From assembly GCF_000968135.1 (NCBI RefSeq), contig NZ_FO538765.1:372001-436000 (forward strand): DNA of 64,000 nucleotides, given 5' to 3'. A program made the position numbers and the translations under genes. The first letter of the stretch is position 1. Each line of letters begins with the position of its first letter. Below are positions 8,338-16,362 of the stretch, piece by piece. Under the pieces are notes generated by a model. The model was not told the origin of the DNA. It saw nothing but the letters and a program-made list of their open reading frames with translations, and made no database searches. Source of the DNA: Magnetospira sp. QH-2. Its GTDB lineage: Bacteria; Pseudomonadota; Alphaproteobacteria; Rhodospirillales; Magnetospiraceae.

Positions 8338-8500
8338 AGAGGCGGATTCAAAAGTATTCCTTTGATCTCCAGGGCGTATATTTCCGCTCTGGCGGCGTCA
8401 AGACCTCCTAACGGGGCGCCGCCCCGTGTCGTCGGCCTTTCCTGGCCAGATCAAAAATCTACTGCCTTGATATCTAAAGGATACTTTTAAATCCGCCTCT
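8338..8500 (+). mobile_element. 163-bp MITE, copy 2
   Basis: It has the same size and orientation as copy 1 at 4668-4830, with three substitutions. It lies directly between the lrp-like stop codon and the REP-like repeat that hosts the IS110 element. Confidence 0.8.
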
Positions 8501-8579
8501 AACAGGCTGCTTCTGTAATCGAGTCATTTGAGTCAAGCTGATTTCCAAGCCGTCGGTTTGAACCTGGGGTATGTGGCGC

Positions 8580-8700
8580 CCTTTGCTTCTGTCCGCGGTC
8601 GACGTCGTCGCCGCATGATGGGGATCAAGGGGGATCGGGTGCAGCAATCTGAAAAGCGTGGTCTTACGCCACTGCAGCCTGCGCGCTGTCATCCGAGCCC
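8580..8700 (-). ncRNA. Predicted bridge RNA of the IS110 element
   Basis: Read on the minus strand, the first loop has CAGGCTGC (8682-8675), a GTGG-CGTAAGA-CCAC hairpin, then TTTTCAG (8655-8649). CAGGCTGC equals the left target, and TTTTCAG is the complement of CTGAAAA in the right target. The second loop has CCCCATC (8623-8617), a CGAC/GTCG-GCGG/CCGC hairpin, then ACAGAAG (8592-8586). ACAGAAG is complementary to CTTCTGT at the circular donor junction, and CCCCATC fits CGCCATC of the right end with one mismatch. The order target loop then donor loop agrees with known bridge RNAs. Exact transcript ends are not determined. Confidence 0.68.
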
Positions 8701-8755
8701 CGCGCGTCGCCACGCGTCCTGGCCGCCCTTCAGGCGGTCTCGGTTTTCGTTGTGT

Positions 8756-9787
8756 TTAGATGGCGGTCTCCTCCTTGCGGTACTGGAAGTCCGTGCCGTC
8801 GATCCACATGCGATGCATGATTACGGCGAGACGCCGGGCAACGGCGACCTTGGCGCGTTTCATCCCGCGCCTTTTGGCGACCGCGAGCCCCCAGTGTTTG
8901 AGCCAGGACCAACGGCGGGTTCGAGTGAGAAGTGCATTGGCGGCCTCGAACAAAAGCCAACGAACCATGGCATCTCCGCACTTGCTGATGGGGCCGCTTC
9001 GGTCCTGCTCTCCCGAGGCGTATCTGCGTGGGACAAGCCCGAAGTGGGCGCCGACCATGACCGACTTTTGAAACCGTTCCGGCACGTCGAGTCCTGTCCT
9101 GAAAGCGAGGGCGGTAACCGGGCCGACGCCGGGAACGGTCATCAGGCGCCGGCAAACGCTATCATCGCGCGCAGCGGCATGAACCTGCCGGTCGAGCTTG
9201 TCGAGTTGTTCGAGCAAGGCTTGGCGCGCAAGCAAGAGCGGCTCGGCGGCTGCGCTGAGGTGCGGGTTATCAGCCGTCAATTCCCGAACCCGCGCCGCGA
9301 AAAGGCGTCCGCGCGCCATACCGACCTTGAGGCCGAAAGCTTTCAATGTTCCTCGTACCGTATTGGACAACTGACGGACCTGATGAACCAGGGTCTCCCG
9401 ATGGGTCAGCACCATCCGGAGCTCCTGACTGCGCGCGGTCTTGACGTGGGTCGCGCGGTACAAACCGGTCCGCATCGCCTGGCTGATCAAGCGGGCGTCG
9501 CGACGGTCCGTCTTGACTGGGCTGGCGCTGGCAAAGGCCTTCATTTGCCGGGTCTCGATACAAATCACAGGGAGGCCCCGACTGGACAGTCCTGCGTACA
9601 GCCAAGGCGCCAGAGGGCCAGCTTCCAACCCAATTCGCGCAAAGCCACGCCCGCTTTCCTCGAGCCAAGTGGCGACCGCCTCGGGTGTGCTTGACACCTT
9701 GCCTTCGCGAATGACGGTTCCCTTTGCATCAATCTCACAGATCGAAATGCTTGCCATCGATACGTCCATTCCAACAAAATACTCCAT
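8756..9787 (-). CDS. IS110-family transposase (DEDD recombinase)
   Basis: This 343-residue enzyme appears intact. An RNase H-like DEDD domain has MEYFVGMDVS (first Asp), RIGLEAGPLAPWLY (Glu) and VKTDRRDARLI (Asp pair). A coiled-coil follows, then the C-terminal domain with PGVGPVTALAF, the probable catalytic Ser in YASGEQDRSG, and ISKCGDAMVRWLLFEAA. The start at 9787 has AGGAG 7 nt upstream; the frame upstream to 9838 lacks a site. It excises the element as a circle and reinserts it guided by the bridge RNA. The long antisense frame across it is a shadow. Confidence 0.95.
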   Translation of the reverse strand: MEYFVGMDVSMASISICEIDAKGTVIREGKVSSTPEAVATWLEESGRGFARIGLEAGPLAPWLYAGLSSRGLPVICIETRQMKAFASASPVKTDRRDARLISQAMRTGLYRATHVKTARSQELRMVLTHRETLVHQVRQLSNTVRGTLKAFGLKVGMARGRLFAARVRELTADNPHLSAAAEPLLLARQALLEQLDKLDRQVHAAARDDSVCRRLMTVPGVGPVTALAFRTGLDVPERFQKSVMVGAHFGLVPRRYASGEQDRSGPISKCGDAMVRWLLFEAANALLTRTRRWSWLKHWGLAVAKRRGMKRAKVAVARRLAVIMHRMWIDGTDFQYRKEETAI

Positions 9788-9900
9788 AGCTGGTCTCCTC
9801 TGTTCCATGTCCAGGAATTGACCCGGATACTTGATCAAGACCGAGTGTGGAGACCAGCTGACTGTCTAGGCAATCCCTGACTGCTCGATTACCGCCATCT

Positions 9901-10024
9901 GAAAAAGTGTTGCCCTATGGCCCGTCTCGCCCTTCGACAAGCTCAGGGTGAGGCTAACATGTTGAGAATTAAAAAACCCTCATGCTGAGCTTGTCGAAGC
10001 ATGTGTCGCCATATGCTCGAAATC
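9901..10024 (+). repeat. REP-like palindromic repeat, copy interrupted by IS110
   Basis: It matches the reverse complement of 4391-4523, including both facing CTTCGACAAGCTCAG arms, with scattered substitutions. Its missing end lies on the other side of the IS110 element at 8501-8511. It is followed by AATCAGTCCTTGATCAAGAC (10021-10040), the same sequence found around the stop codon of the IS110 fragment at 4366. Confidence 0.72.
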
Positions 10025-10047
10025 AGTCCTTGATCAAGACGGATACT

Positions 10048-11070
10048 TTAGGTAGCGCTCCCCGCTTCCTTTGGTAAACAAGGCGTATCGGAACAGACGT
10101 TCACCTCCACCGTCAAATGGGCGATGGTCTCGTCATGGGCCAGCAGGGCCTTATAGTGCTCGGCACTGCGCGGGAAGTGAGTGACGATGGAAACGATAGC
10201 CGCCACCTGCGTCGGTCCCACCTGCCACACATGCAGATCCACCACCCGGTTGTCAGAGTCCCCTTCGATGGCTTGTTTAATGGTCTCTTCTCGGTGCCCG
10301 GCGGCATTGCCGTCGAGCAGGATGCGGCTGGTGTCACGCACGAGGCCGTAGGTCCAGATGCCAATGACAATGGCGCCGACGATGCCCATCAGCGGATCCA
10401 TCCATACCCAGCCCAGGTGCTTGCCGGTGAACAAGGCAGCAATGGCCAGCACCGAAGTCAGGGCATCGGCCATCACATGTAAAAAGGCTGCGCGGAGATT
10501 GTGATCCTGTCCGTGGGCCTCGTGGCCATGGGGCGTGTGATCGTGGTGGTCGTGGGCGTGATTGTGGTGGTGATCGTGATGATCATGGCCGTGCCCATGG
10601 TGATGATGGTCATGGCCGCCGTGCAGCAAAAAGGCGCTGGCCAGATTGACCACCAGCCCCAGGGCGGCAACCAACATGGCGTCATCGAAGTTGATGCTTA
10701 CCGGTTCGGCCAGCCGTTCAACGGATTCCCAGACCATCAGCAGGGCCACCATACCCAGCACGATGCCCGAGGTGAAACCGCCGAGAACGCCTACCTTACC
10801 GGTGCCGAAGGTATAGCCGCGGTCATGCAGATGGCGGCGGGCATAGCGATAGGCAAAAACGGTGATCAACAAAGCGGCGGCATGACTGGCCATGTGCCAG
10901 CCGTCGGCCAACAGAGCCATGGACCCGAACCACCAGCCGCCGAGAATCTCCACGACCATCATCACCACGGTCAGGGCGATGACAAGGGTGGCCCGGCTTT
11001 CACCACGAGCCTGCTTGTCACCGATATAGACGTGCTCGTGACGCCAGTCGTCCAGGCTATGGATATGCAT
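10048..11070 (-). CDS. dmeF: Cation diffusion facilitator, DmeF-like divalent metal exporter
   Basis: This 340-residue inner-membrane antiporter starts at ATG 11070 (MHIHSLDDW), with AGAGG upstream. It has six predicted membrane helices, with metal-site residues in SMALLADGWHMASHAAAL and FLHVMADALTSVLA. Between helices 4 and 5 there is a very His/Asp-rich loop (from about 145 to 190) expected to bind metal. A cytoplasmic C-terminal domain follows. The family exports Co, Ni, Zn or Cd; the exact metal cannot be read. AT-rich DNA upstream (GAGAATGATTATTAATTG, 11079-11096) looks like a metalloregulator site, but no regulator gene is adjacent. Confidence 0.88.
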   Translation of the reverse strand: MHIHSLDDWRHEHVYIGDKQARGESRATLVIALTVVMMVVEILGGWWFGSMALLADGWHMASHAAALLITVFAYRYARRHLHDRGYTFGTGKVGVLGGFTSGIVLGMVALLMVWESVERLAEPVSINFDDAMLVAALGLVVNLASAFLLHGGHDHHHHGHGHDHHDHHHNHAHDHHDHTPHGHEAHGQDHNLRAAFLHVMADALTSVLAIAALFTGKHLGWVWMDPLMGIVGAIVIGIWTYGLVRDTSRILLDGNAAGHREETIKQAIEGDSDNRVVDLHVWQVGPTQVAAIVSIVTHFPRSAEHYKALLAHDETIAHLTVEVNVCSDTPCLPKEAGSAT

Positions 11071-11225
11071 GACCACCTCTTTGAGAATGATTATTAATTG
11101 TAACCGGGCGGAATTTAAGCCCCAGCGATCGCTATATCAAGAAAAATTTTGTGGGTATTGCCGTCCATGATCGTGTGCCTTGCCGCGCGATCCGAGCATT
11201 GACCTGTAATCTTAATATAAATTTC

Positions 11226-11243
11226 GTGTCATGTCGGTGTAAT
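11226..11243 (+). promoter_or_regulatory. Candidate Pho box upstream of phoU
   Basis: GTGTCAT-GTCG-GTGTAAT has the 7-4-7 architecture and 11-bp period of PhoB sites (CTGTCAT-N4-CTGTCAT) and lies 46 bp before the phoU start. This fits phosphate control of phoU. Confidence 0.5.
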
Positions 11244-11288
11244 CTGGGCGCAATGTTCGAGACCGAAAAAGCGAAACGGGAGGCACCC

Positions 11289-11993
11289 ATGAACCAGTCA
11301 CATACGGTCCGTTCCTATGAACGGGAGCTGGAGGATTTAAGGCAGACGGTCGCGGACATGGCTTCCGTGGTGAGCGAGGAAGTGGCTCAGGCCCTCAGGG
11401 CTTTGTCCCAAAGGGATGGCGTGGCTGCCGAAGCCCTGACCACCAAAGACGAGGTTGCCAACGCCTTGGAACGGGATATCGATGAAAAAGCCATCCGCAT
11501 GATCGCCCTGCGTCACCCCATGGCGGGGGATCTTCGCGTGATCATTGCCGCCTTGCGCATTGCCACCGATCTGGAACGGATCGGGGACTACGCCAAGAAT
11601 ATCGCCAAGCATACGGTATCCATCGCCACCTCGGGATCGGACGAATCGGTAGAGTCCGTGGTCGAAATGGGACAGCAGGTGGCCGACATGGTGCCCGACG
11701 CGGTCCGCGCCTTTTTGGATCGCGACGAGGGTCTGGCTAATGCCGTACGCGCCCGCGACACCGCGGTTGATAAGCGCCACACGGACCTGTTCCGGGATCT
11801 GCTGACCCGGGTCAGCGAGGGCTCGGCGGACGTGACGGCGGCGACACATCTGATGTTTATCGCCCGGTGCCTGGAACGGCTTGGCGACCATGCCACCAAC
11901 ATCGCCGACCACGCGCTATATCTGGTCGATGGCACCATTCCCGCCGATGACCGGGAGAAGGCCGATCAGGCAGCCTACGTGGTTGTCAGCTGA
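11289..11993 (+). CDS. phoU: Phosphate transport regulator PhoU
   Basis: This 234-residue protein starts at 11289, with GGGAGG 5-10 nt upstream; the longer frame to 11151 has no site. It is made of two repeated three-helix bundles with the metal-binding signatures ATDLERIGDYAKNIAKH and ARCLERLGDHATNIADH. PhoU restrains PhoR signalling and Pst uptake when phosphate is plentiful. No pst or phoB genes are in the window, so it stands alone here. Its last 19 bp overlap the convergent oxyR gene. Confidence 0.95.
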   Translation: MNQSHTVRSYERELEDLRQTVADMASVVSEEVAQALRALSQRDGVAAEALTTKDEVANALERDIDEKAIRMIALRHPMAGDLRVIIAALRIATDLERIGDYAKNIAKHTVSIATSGSDESVESVVEMGQQVADMVPDAVRAFLDRDEGLANAVRARDTAVDKRHTDLFRDLLTRVSEGSADVTAATHLMFIARCLERLGDHATNIADHALYLVDGTIPADDREKADQAAYVVVS

Positions 11994-12877
11994 TCGGCCA
12001 AGGCCGTGGCCAGGAGCCGCAGGCTTTCGGCGCGGGGAAATGAGGGTCGCCAGACCAGGGCGATGACCCGATGCGGTCCGGGTTCGTCCAGGGGCCTGAG
12101 CACCCAGTCCGCCTCTTTGAGGCCTTCCGAGCGCAGGGCCAGTTCCGGCAGGAAGGTAAGGCCCTGCCCTCCGGCGACCATCTGCACAAGTGTATACAGA
12201 CTGGTGCCTTCGAAGGCCGCCGAGCGACGCAACCCTTGCAGACGACAAGCGGCCAGGGCGTGGTCGCGCAGGCAGTGGCCATCTTCCAGCATCAACAGTT
12301 CATCGGGGGGCAGATCGGCGGAGCTGATCTGAGACGCCACGGCCAGGGGGTGTCCCTTGGGCACCGCCAGCCAGAAGTTCTCCGCCAATACTTCGGCACA
12401 TTCCAATCCCCGAATGTCGTAGGGCAGGGCGATCAACGCGCAATCAATATCGCCCCGATGCAGGCGCTCCAGTAGCTTCGCCGTCTGATCCTCGCGCAGC
12501 AGGGGGCGTAGATTTGGATGATCATGGCGCAAGGCAGGGAGCACCCGGGGCAATACAAACGGTCCAATGGTCGGAATAACCCCCAGCCGCAACGGTCCGG
12601 ACAGGGTGCCATCCCCAGGCCGCGCCGCCTCGACCAGATCGGCCATGTCGCGCAACAAGGTGCGCGCCCGCTGGCCAATCTCCATTCCCAAAGGCGTCGG
12701 GATGACTTTTCGTTTGGTGCGCTCGATCAGTGCCGCGTCCAGACCCGCCTCCAATTCCTGCAATCCCACGCTGAGGGTTGACTGGGTGACGAAACAGGCC
12801 TCCGCCGCGCGACCGAAATGCCGGTGGTCGAGCAGCGCGACCAGGTACTGGAGTTGGCGAGGCGATGGAAGATACAT
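11975..12877 (-). CDS. oxyR: Hydrogen peroxide-sensing activator OxyR
   Basis: This 300-residue LysR-family protein starts at ATG 12877 (MYLPSPRQLQYLVAL). The helix-turn-helix contains GRAAEACFVTQSTLSVGLQE. The effector domain keeps both redox cysteines in the diagnostic context LEDGHCLRDHALAAC, matching Cys199 and Cys208 of E. coli OxyR. It is divergent from rubrerythrin across about 120 bp of AT-rich DNA, so it probably controls the rubrerythrin-rubredoxin block and itself. Confidence 0.93.
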   Translation of the reverse strand: MYLPSPRQLQYLVALLDHRHFGRAAEACFVTQSTLSVGLQELEAGLDAALIERTKRKVIPTPLGMEIGQRARTLLRDMADLVEAARPGDGTLSGPLRLGVIPTIGPFVLPRVLPALRHDHPNLRPLLREDQTAKLLERLHRGDIDCALIALPYDIRGLECAEVLAENFWLAVPKGHPLAVASQISSADLPPDELLMLEDGHCLRDHALAACRLQGLRRSAAFEGTSLYTLVQMVAGGQGLTFLPELALRSEGLKEADWVLRPLDEPGPHRVIALVWRPSFPRAESLRLLATALADQLTTT

Positions 12878-13000
12878 AATCGTTTTTCTCAATAAGTATG
12901 ATTATTATAATGAATTGGATAAATATATCAACGGGCGATACCTTGCTTCTCAACAGGGCGCCACGGGGGTGCTCTCCAGGAAAACCAAGGAGCCGAAATC

Positions 13001-13477
13001 ATGTCCCATCCCGAGAACAGTGTCACCGTCAAGAACATCGAGGCCGCCTTCGCCGGCGAATCCATGGCCAATCGAAAGTATCTTTTCTTTGCCCGCCGCT
13101 GCCGCGAACTGGGCGCCGTCGACGTGGCCAAGGTCTTCGAAGCCACCGCCGAGCAAGAAACCGCCCATGCCTTTGGTCATCTGGACTTGTTGTTCCCCAA
13201 AGAAGAACTGACCGTCGCCAACATGCTGCAGATGGCCATCGACGGCGAGACTTACGAATACACCGAGATGTATCCGGAGTTCCGTCATCTGGCCGAGCAG
13301 GAAGGTAACGATGCCGCGGTGGCCGAAATGGATGAGCAGATCGCCGAATCCAAGGAGCATGCCGAGCAGTTCCAATCGGTCCTGAGCAAGGCCGCCAAGC
13401 GTTTTGCCGCCCTGGCAAAGGTCGAAGAGCGACACGCCGGTCACTATCAAGAGACTTTGAATCAGGTCGGGTCTTGA
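13001..13477 (+). CDS. Rubrerythrin (diiron peroxidase, no rubredoxin domain)
   Basis: This 158-residue ferritin-like four-helix bundle carries diiron ligands in AFAGESMANRKY, EQETAHAF, the acidic helix near EGNDAAVAEMDEQIAES, and VEERHAGHY. It reduces H2O2 to water with electrons from rubredoxin. Classical rubrerythrins carry a C-terminal rubredoxin domain, but here it is absent and supplied by the next gene. The ribosome site is AAGGAG. It is first gene of an apparent operon with rubredoxin and its reductase. Confidence 0.93.
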   Translation: MSHPENSVTVKNIEAAFAGESMANRKYLFFARRCRELGAVDVAKVFEATAEQETAHAFGHLDLLFPKEELTVANMLQMAIDGETYEYTEMYPEFRHLAEQEGNDAAVAEMDEQIAESKEHAEQFQSVLSKAAKRFAALAKVEERHAGHYQETLNQVGS

Positions 13478-13534
13478 GCTAAGGTCCGCCAACCCCATAT
13501 GCCATCAGAATTATGCCATCAAGGAGCAAGAGCC

Positions 13535-13702
13535 ATGAAGTACGTGTGTGTTGTCTGTGATTTCATCTACGATCCGGCCAAGGGTATTCCCGAGGACGGC
13601 ATCGCTCCGGGAACCGCGTTTGCCGATATCCCTGACGACTGGACCTGCCCCGACTGCGGTGTCGGCAAGTCCGATTTCGAACCCGTTGAAGAGGCTGCCT
13701 AA
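13535..13702 (+). CDS. Rubredoxin
   Basis: This 55-residue electron carrier has the Fe(Cys)4 site formed by [10 protein letters not shown] and CPDCGVGKS. The start at 13535 has AAGGAG 8-13 nt upstream; the longer frame from 13499 lacks a site. It most likely passes electrons from the reductase downstream to the rubrerythrin upstream. Confidence 0.96.
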   Translation: MKYVCVVCDFIYDPAKGIPEDGIAPGTAFADIPDDWTCPDCGVGKSDFEPVEEAA

Positions 13703-13738
13703 GGGCAGCCTCCGAGCTATTCGGAGGACCAAAAGACC

Positions 13739-14890
13739 ATGAATGACATCGTGATCATCGGCAGCGGCTTGGGCGGATATGGCTTGGCTCGCGAGATTCG
13801 CGGCGCGGACCCCGACGTTCCGGTCACCGTCGTGACGGCGGATGACGGGGCCCAGTACTCCAAGCCCATGCTGTCCAACGCCTTTGCCCAAGGCAAGGAC
13901 GCGGCGGCGCTGGTGCAAAAAGCCCCGGAAATAGCCGCCGAGGCCCTGAAGATCGCGGTGCGTCCGAATAGCCGGGTGAGCGGAATCGACCCCATCGGCC
14001 ATCGCATCCAGTTGCAGGGCGGCGACAGCCTGACCTATGCCAAGCTGGTGCTGGCCCTGGGGGCCGATCCCATCAACCTGCCCATCCCGGGCGGCGAACA
14101 GGTGCCGGTGATGACCGTCAATGACCTGGATGCCTATGGGGCCTGGCGGGAGCGAATCGCCGAGGGCAAGCGGGTGCTGCTCATCGGCGCCGGATTGATC
14201 GGGGCGGAATTCGCCAACGATCTGGCCATCGCCGGGTACAAGGTCACCGTCGTGGACCCGGCGCCCTGGCCGGTGGCCCGGTTGGTGCCGGAAGCCCTGG
14301 GGTCGCTGTTGACCGACAGCCTGGCCGAGGCCGGAATCGACCTGCGCATGGGCCGTACCGTGGCCCGCATCGATCCGGCAGACAGCGGTTTCGTGGCCAC
14401 TCTGGATGATGGTTCGGAAGTGCCTGTCGACCACGCCCTGTCGGCCATCGGCTTGGCGCCGCGCACCCAACTGGCGGCGGCGGCGGGTCTCGAATGTGCC
14501 AAGGGGATCCGCATCGATTCCATGATGGGCACATCGGATCCGGATATTTATGCCCTGGGGGACTGCGCCGAAAGCGAGGCCGGACCGCTCCCCTTCGTCG
14601 CGCCGCTGCTGGCCCAGGCCAAGGCCCTGGCCAAGAGCCTGACCGGCACGCCCACGCCGCTGATGCTGCCTGCCCTGCCCGTGGTGGTGAAAACCCCGGC
14701 TCTGCCTCTGGTGGTCTGCCCGCCCAAACCGGGCGCCGAGGGCGACTGGACCGTCACCGGCGAAGGCCGCAATCTGGTGGCTGAATTCATCGCCGCCGAC
14801 GGCACCAAGCTCGGCTTCGCCTTGACCGGCGAAACCACCGGCCTACGCCGCACCATGGCCAAGGAGATGCCGGATCTGTTGGCGGGGTGA
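13739..14890 (+). CDS. Rubredoxin-NAD(P)+ reductase (FAD-dependent)
   Basis: This 383-residue pyridine nucleotide-disulfide oxidoreductase-family flavoprotein has the FAD motif DIVIIGSGLGGYGLAREIRG, an NAD(P) motif RVLLIGAGLIGAEFANDL, the ATG-like LVLALGADPINLP, and a second FAD motif SDPDIYALGDCAES. It lacks a redox CxxC, as expected for rubredoxin/ferredoxin reductases. The C-terminal domain is short, as in rubredoxin reductases. GGAGG precedes the start. It completes the chain NAD(P)H to reductase to rubredoxin to rubrerythrin. Confidence 0.92.
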   Translation: MNDIVIIGSGLGGYGLAREIRGADPDVPVTVVTADDGAQYSKPMLSNAFAQGKDAAALVQKAPEIAAEALKIAVRPNSRVSGIDPIGHRIQLQGGDSLTYAKLVLALGADPINLPIPGGEQVPVMTVNDLDAYGAWRERIAEGKRVLLIGAGLIGAEFANDLAIAGYKVTVVDPAPWPVARLVPEALGSLLTDSLAEAGIDLRMGRTVARIDPADSGFVATLDDGSEVPVDHALSAIGLAPRTQLAAAAGLECAKGIRIDSMMGTSDPDIYALGDCAESEAGPLPFVAPLLAQAKALAKSLTGTPTPLMLPALPVVVKTPALPLVVCPPKPGAEGDWTVTGEGRNLVAEFIAADGTKLGFALTGETTGLRRTMAKEMPDLLAG

Positions 14891-14900
14891 CGACCCCCCC

Positions 14901-15437
14901 TCACTCCGGAATGTTCGGCGGGTCCGGGTCTTCCGCCCAGTCGGGCGGCGGCGGGATTTGCGCTTCGATCCATTTCTCCAGCAACGCCACATGTTCGGCT
15001 TCCTCGTCGGCGAATTCCTGGGCCAGCTTGGCCACGCTCTCGTTGCGCGAGGTCGCTGCGACCCCGGCGTAGAAGCCCCGGGCGTTGCTCTCCGCCCGGT
15101 GGGCGATGAGCATGGCGTGATAGGGGGTCATCAGATAATGGGCGTCTTCCAGAGCCGCCGTCTCCGGCGAATCCTCGGTGCCCCATTTGTAGTCCCAGGG
15201 CGCGATATGGGGCAGGGTCAGGCCCTCGGCCCGCTCGCGCATTTCGGCGGCATGCTTGCGCCCGTATCCGGCCAGGCGACGAAGCAGTTCCGCCGTCTCC
15301 ATATTGTTATGGGTCTCCAAGGAATCAGCCATTTCCTCGTAGCGTTCCACCGCCTCTTCTTCCAGGGCGATGGCATGGACGAGCAGCTCTTCGAGACTAT
15401 CGAGGGCCTGACGCGGGGCAGTGGATGCGGTGCTCAC
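14901..15437 (-). CDS. Ferritin-like / rubrerythrin-related diiron protein
   Basis: This 178-residue mainly helical protein has metal-ligand motifs typical of the ferritin-like superfamily: ALEEEAVERYEEMAD, GRKHAAEMRE, AHRAESNARGFYAG and FADEEAEHVALLEKW. The C-terminus is proline-rich (PPPPDWAEDPDPPNIPE). It is convergent with the rubredoxin reductase, 10 bp apart. A role in iron handling or peroxide removal fits the neighbourhood, but the substrate is unknown. Confidence 0.85.
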   Translation of the reverse strand: MSTASTAPRQALDSLEELLVHAIALEEEAVERYEEMADSLETHNNMETAELLRRLAGYGRKHAAEMRERAEGLTLPHIAPWDYKWGTEDSPETAALEDAHYLMTPYHAMLIAHRAESNARGFYAGVAATSRNESVAKLAQEFADEEAEHVALLEKWIEAQIPPPPDWAEDPDPPNIPE

Positions 15438-15498
15438 GATGGTATCCCCCTGTGAACCTTGAAATGCGCAGGGAGTCTAAACCTTTAGGGGGCCCTTG

Positions 15499-16251
15499 TC
15501 AGCCTTTGCCGTCGCTTGCTTTCCGCGCCTGCACGATCAATTCCATCAACCGTTCCTGACCCACCGCGCCGGGGACGATCGCATCGCCGATGATGAAGGC
15601 CGGGGTACCGGTGATGCCCAGGGCCTGGGCCGTCTGTTCGGTAACGGCGAGTTCCTTGTCGACGGCGGGGGAGGTCATGCCTTTCTTGACCTTCTCCTTG
15701 TCCAAGCCCATGCCCACGGCGATATCGAGGATGCGCCCTTCGGTCATGCCGCCGCGCAGGTTCATCAATTCGGAATGGAAGGCGAAATACTTGTCCTTTT
15801 CCATATTCCAAACCGCCAGGGCCGCCCGGGCGGCCAGTTCGGAGGTTTCGTGCAGGATCGGCAATTCCTTGAGCACGTAGCGGATGTTTTTGTCCTTCTC
15901 CAGCAATGCCATGACATCGGGGAAGGCTTTCTTGCAGTAGCCGCAGTTGTAGTCGAAATACTCCACCAGAGTCACATTGCCGTCCGGATTGCCATAGACC
16001 GGCGATCCTTCACTGCGCTCCACGGTATCCCGCAGCATCATCAGGGCCTGTTGCTGTTGTTCCGCCTGGGCCTGTTCCTGGCGCACCTTGAGCACTTCGA
16101 TGGCTTCGAAGATGACCTCGGGGTTTTCCAAAAGGTAGGACCGGACCACTTCGCCCACGGCTTTTTTCTGTGCATCGGTCAGTGGTTCATCGGCGGCTTG
16201 GACGGGAGCGGCAACAAGCAAGATGGTGAGGAGAGTCAACATACGGAGCAT
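15499..16251 (-). CDS. DsbA-family periplasmic thiol oxidoreductase
   Basis: This 250-residue protein has a cleavable signal peptide (MLRMLTLLTILLVAAPVQAA). An N-terminal helical region rich in Gln (about 55-70) is followed by a thioredoxin fold with the CxxC site CGYC in FDYNCGYCKKAFPD. The DsbA helical insertion and the cis-Pro loop GITGTPAFIIGD follow. It resembles the BdbD/Com1 group of oxidases. It should introduce or exchange disulfides in exported proteins. Confidence 0.92.
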   Translation of the reverse strand: MLRMLTLLTILLVAAPVQAADEPLTDAQKKAVGEVVRSYLLENPEVIFEAIEVLKVRQEQAQAEQQQQALMMLRDTVERSEGSPVYGNPDGNVTLVEYFDYNCGYCKKAFPDVMALLEKDKNIRYVLKELPILHETSELAARAALAVWNMEKDKYFAFHSELMNLRGGMTEGRILDIAVGMGLDKEKVKKGMTSPAVDKELAVTEQTAQALGITGTPAFIIGDAIVPGAVGQERLMELIVQARKASDGKG

Positions 16252-16362
16252 GAAAAGGCCTTTCGGACGGTTCGAGAAACAAGCGGAGGCATCTTGATCG
16301 GTCCGGGCTCAATGCTCAAGGATTCAGACGCCCGGACACGAAATTGTGTCATCGCGAGCCCA

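Larger units (their letters stand above)
8512..9900 (-). mobile_element. Complete IS110-family element (IS1111 type), 1389 bp
   Basis: Ends are fixed by comparison with the intact REP-like copy at 4391-4530. The host sequence CAGGCTGCT|GAAAAAGTG is split, leaving CAGGCTGCT at 8503-8511 and CT-GAAAAAGTG at 9899-9909, with a CT core at both ends and no other duplication. Subterminal inverted repeats GTAATCGAG (8515-8523) and CTCGATTAC (9884-9892) mark the IS1111 subgroup. The transposase is on the minus strand. The long 244-bp non-coding segment lies at its 3' side, where IS1111-type elements encode the bridge RNA. Confidence 0.88.

Noticed and set aside
8528-9694. 388-residue plus-strand frame across the IS110 element
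   Set aside because: It is antisense to a clear transposase, and its composition is that of a GC-rich shadow frame.
11079-11096. Fur/Zur box upstream of the CDF exporter
   Set aside because: AT-rich and partly similar, but too degenerate to assign to a regulator from sequence alone.
10501-11097. Plus-strand frame with repeated Val/Met stretches
   Set aside because: It is the antisense of the His-rich loop of the CDF exporter.
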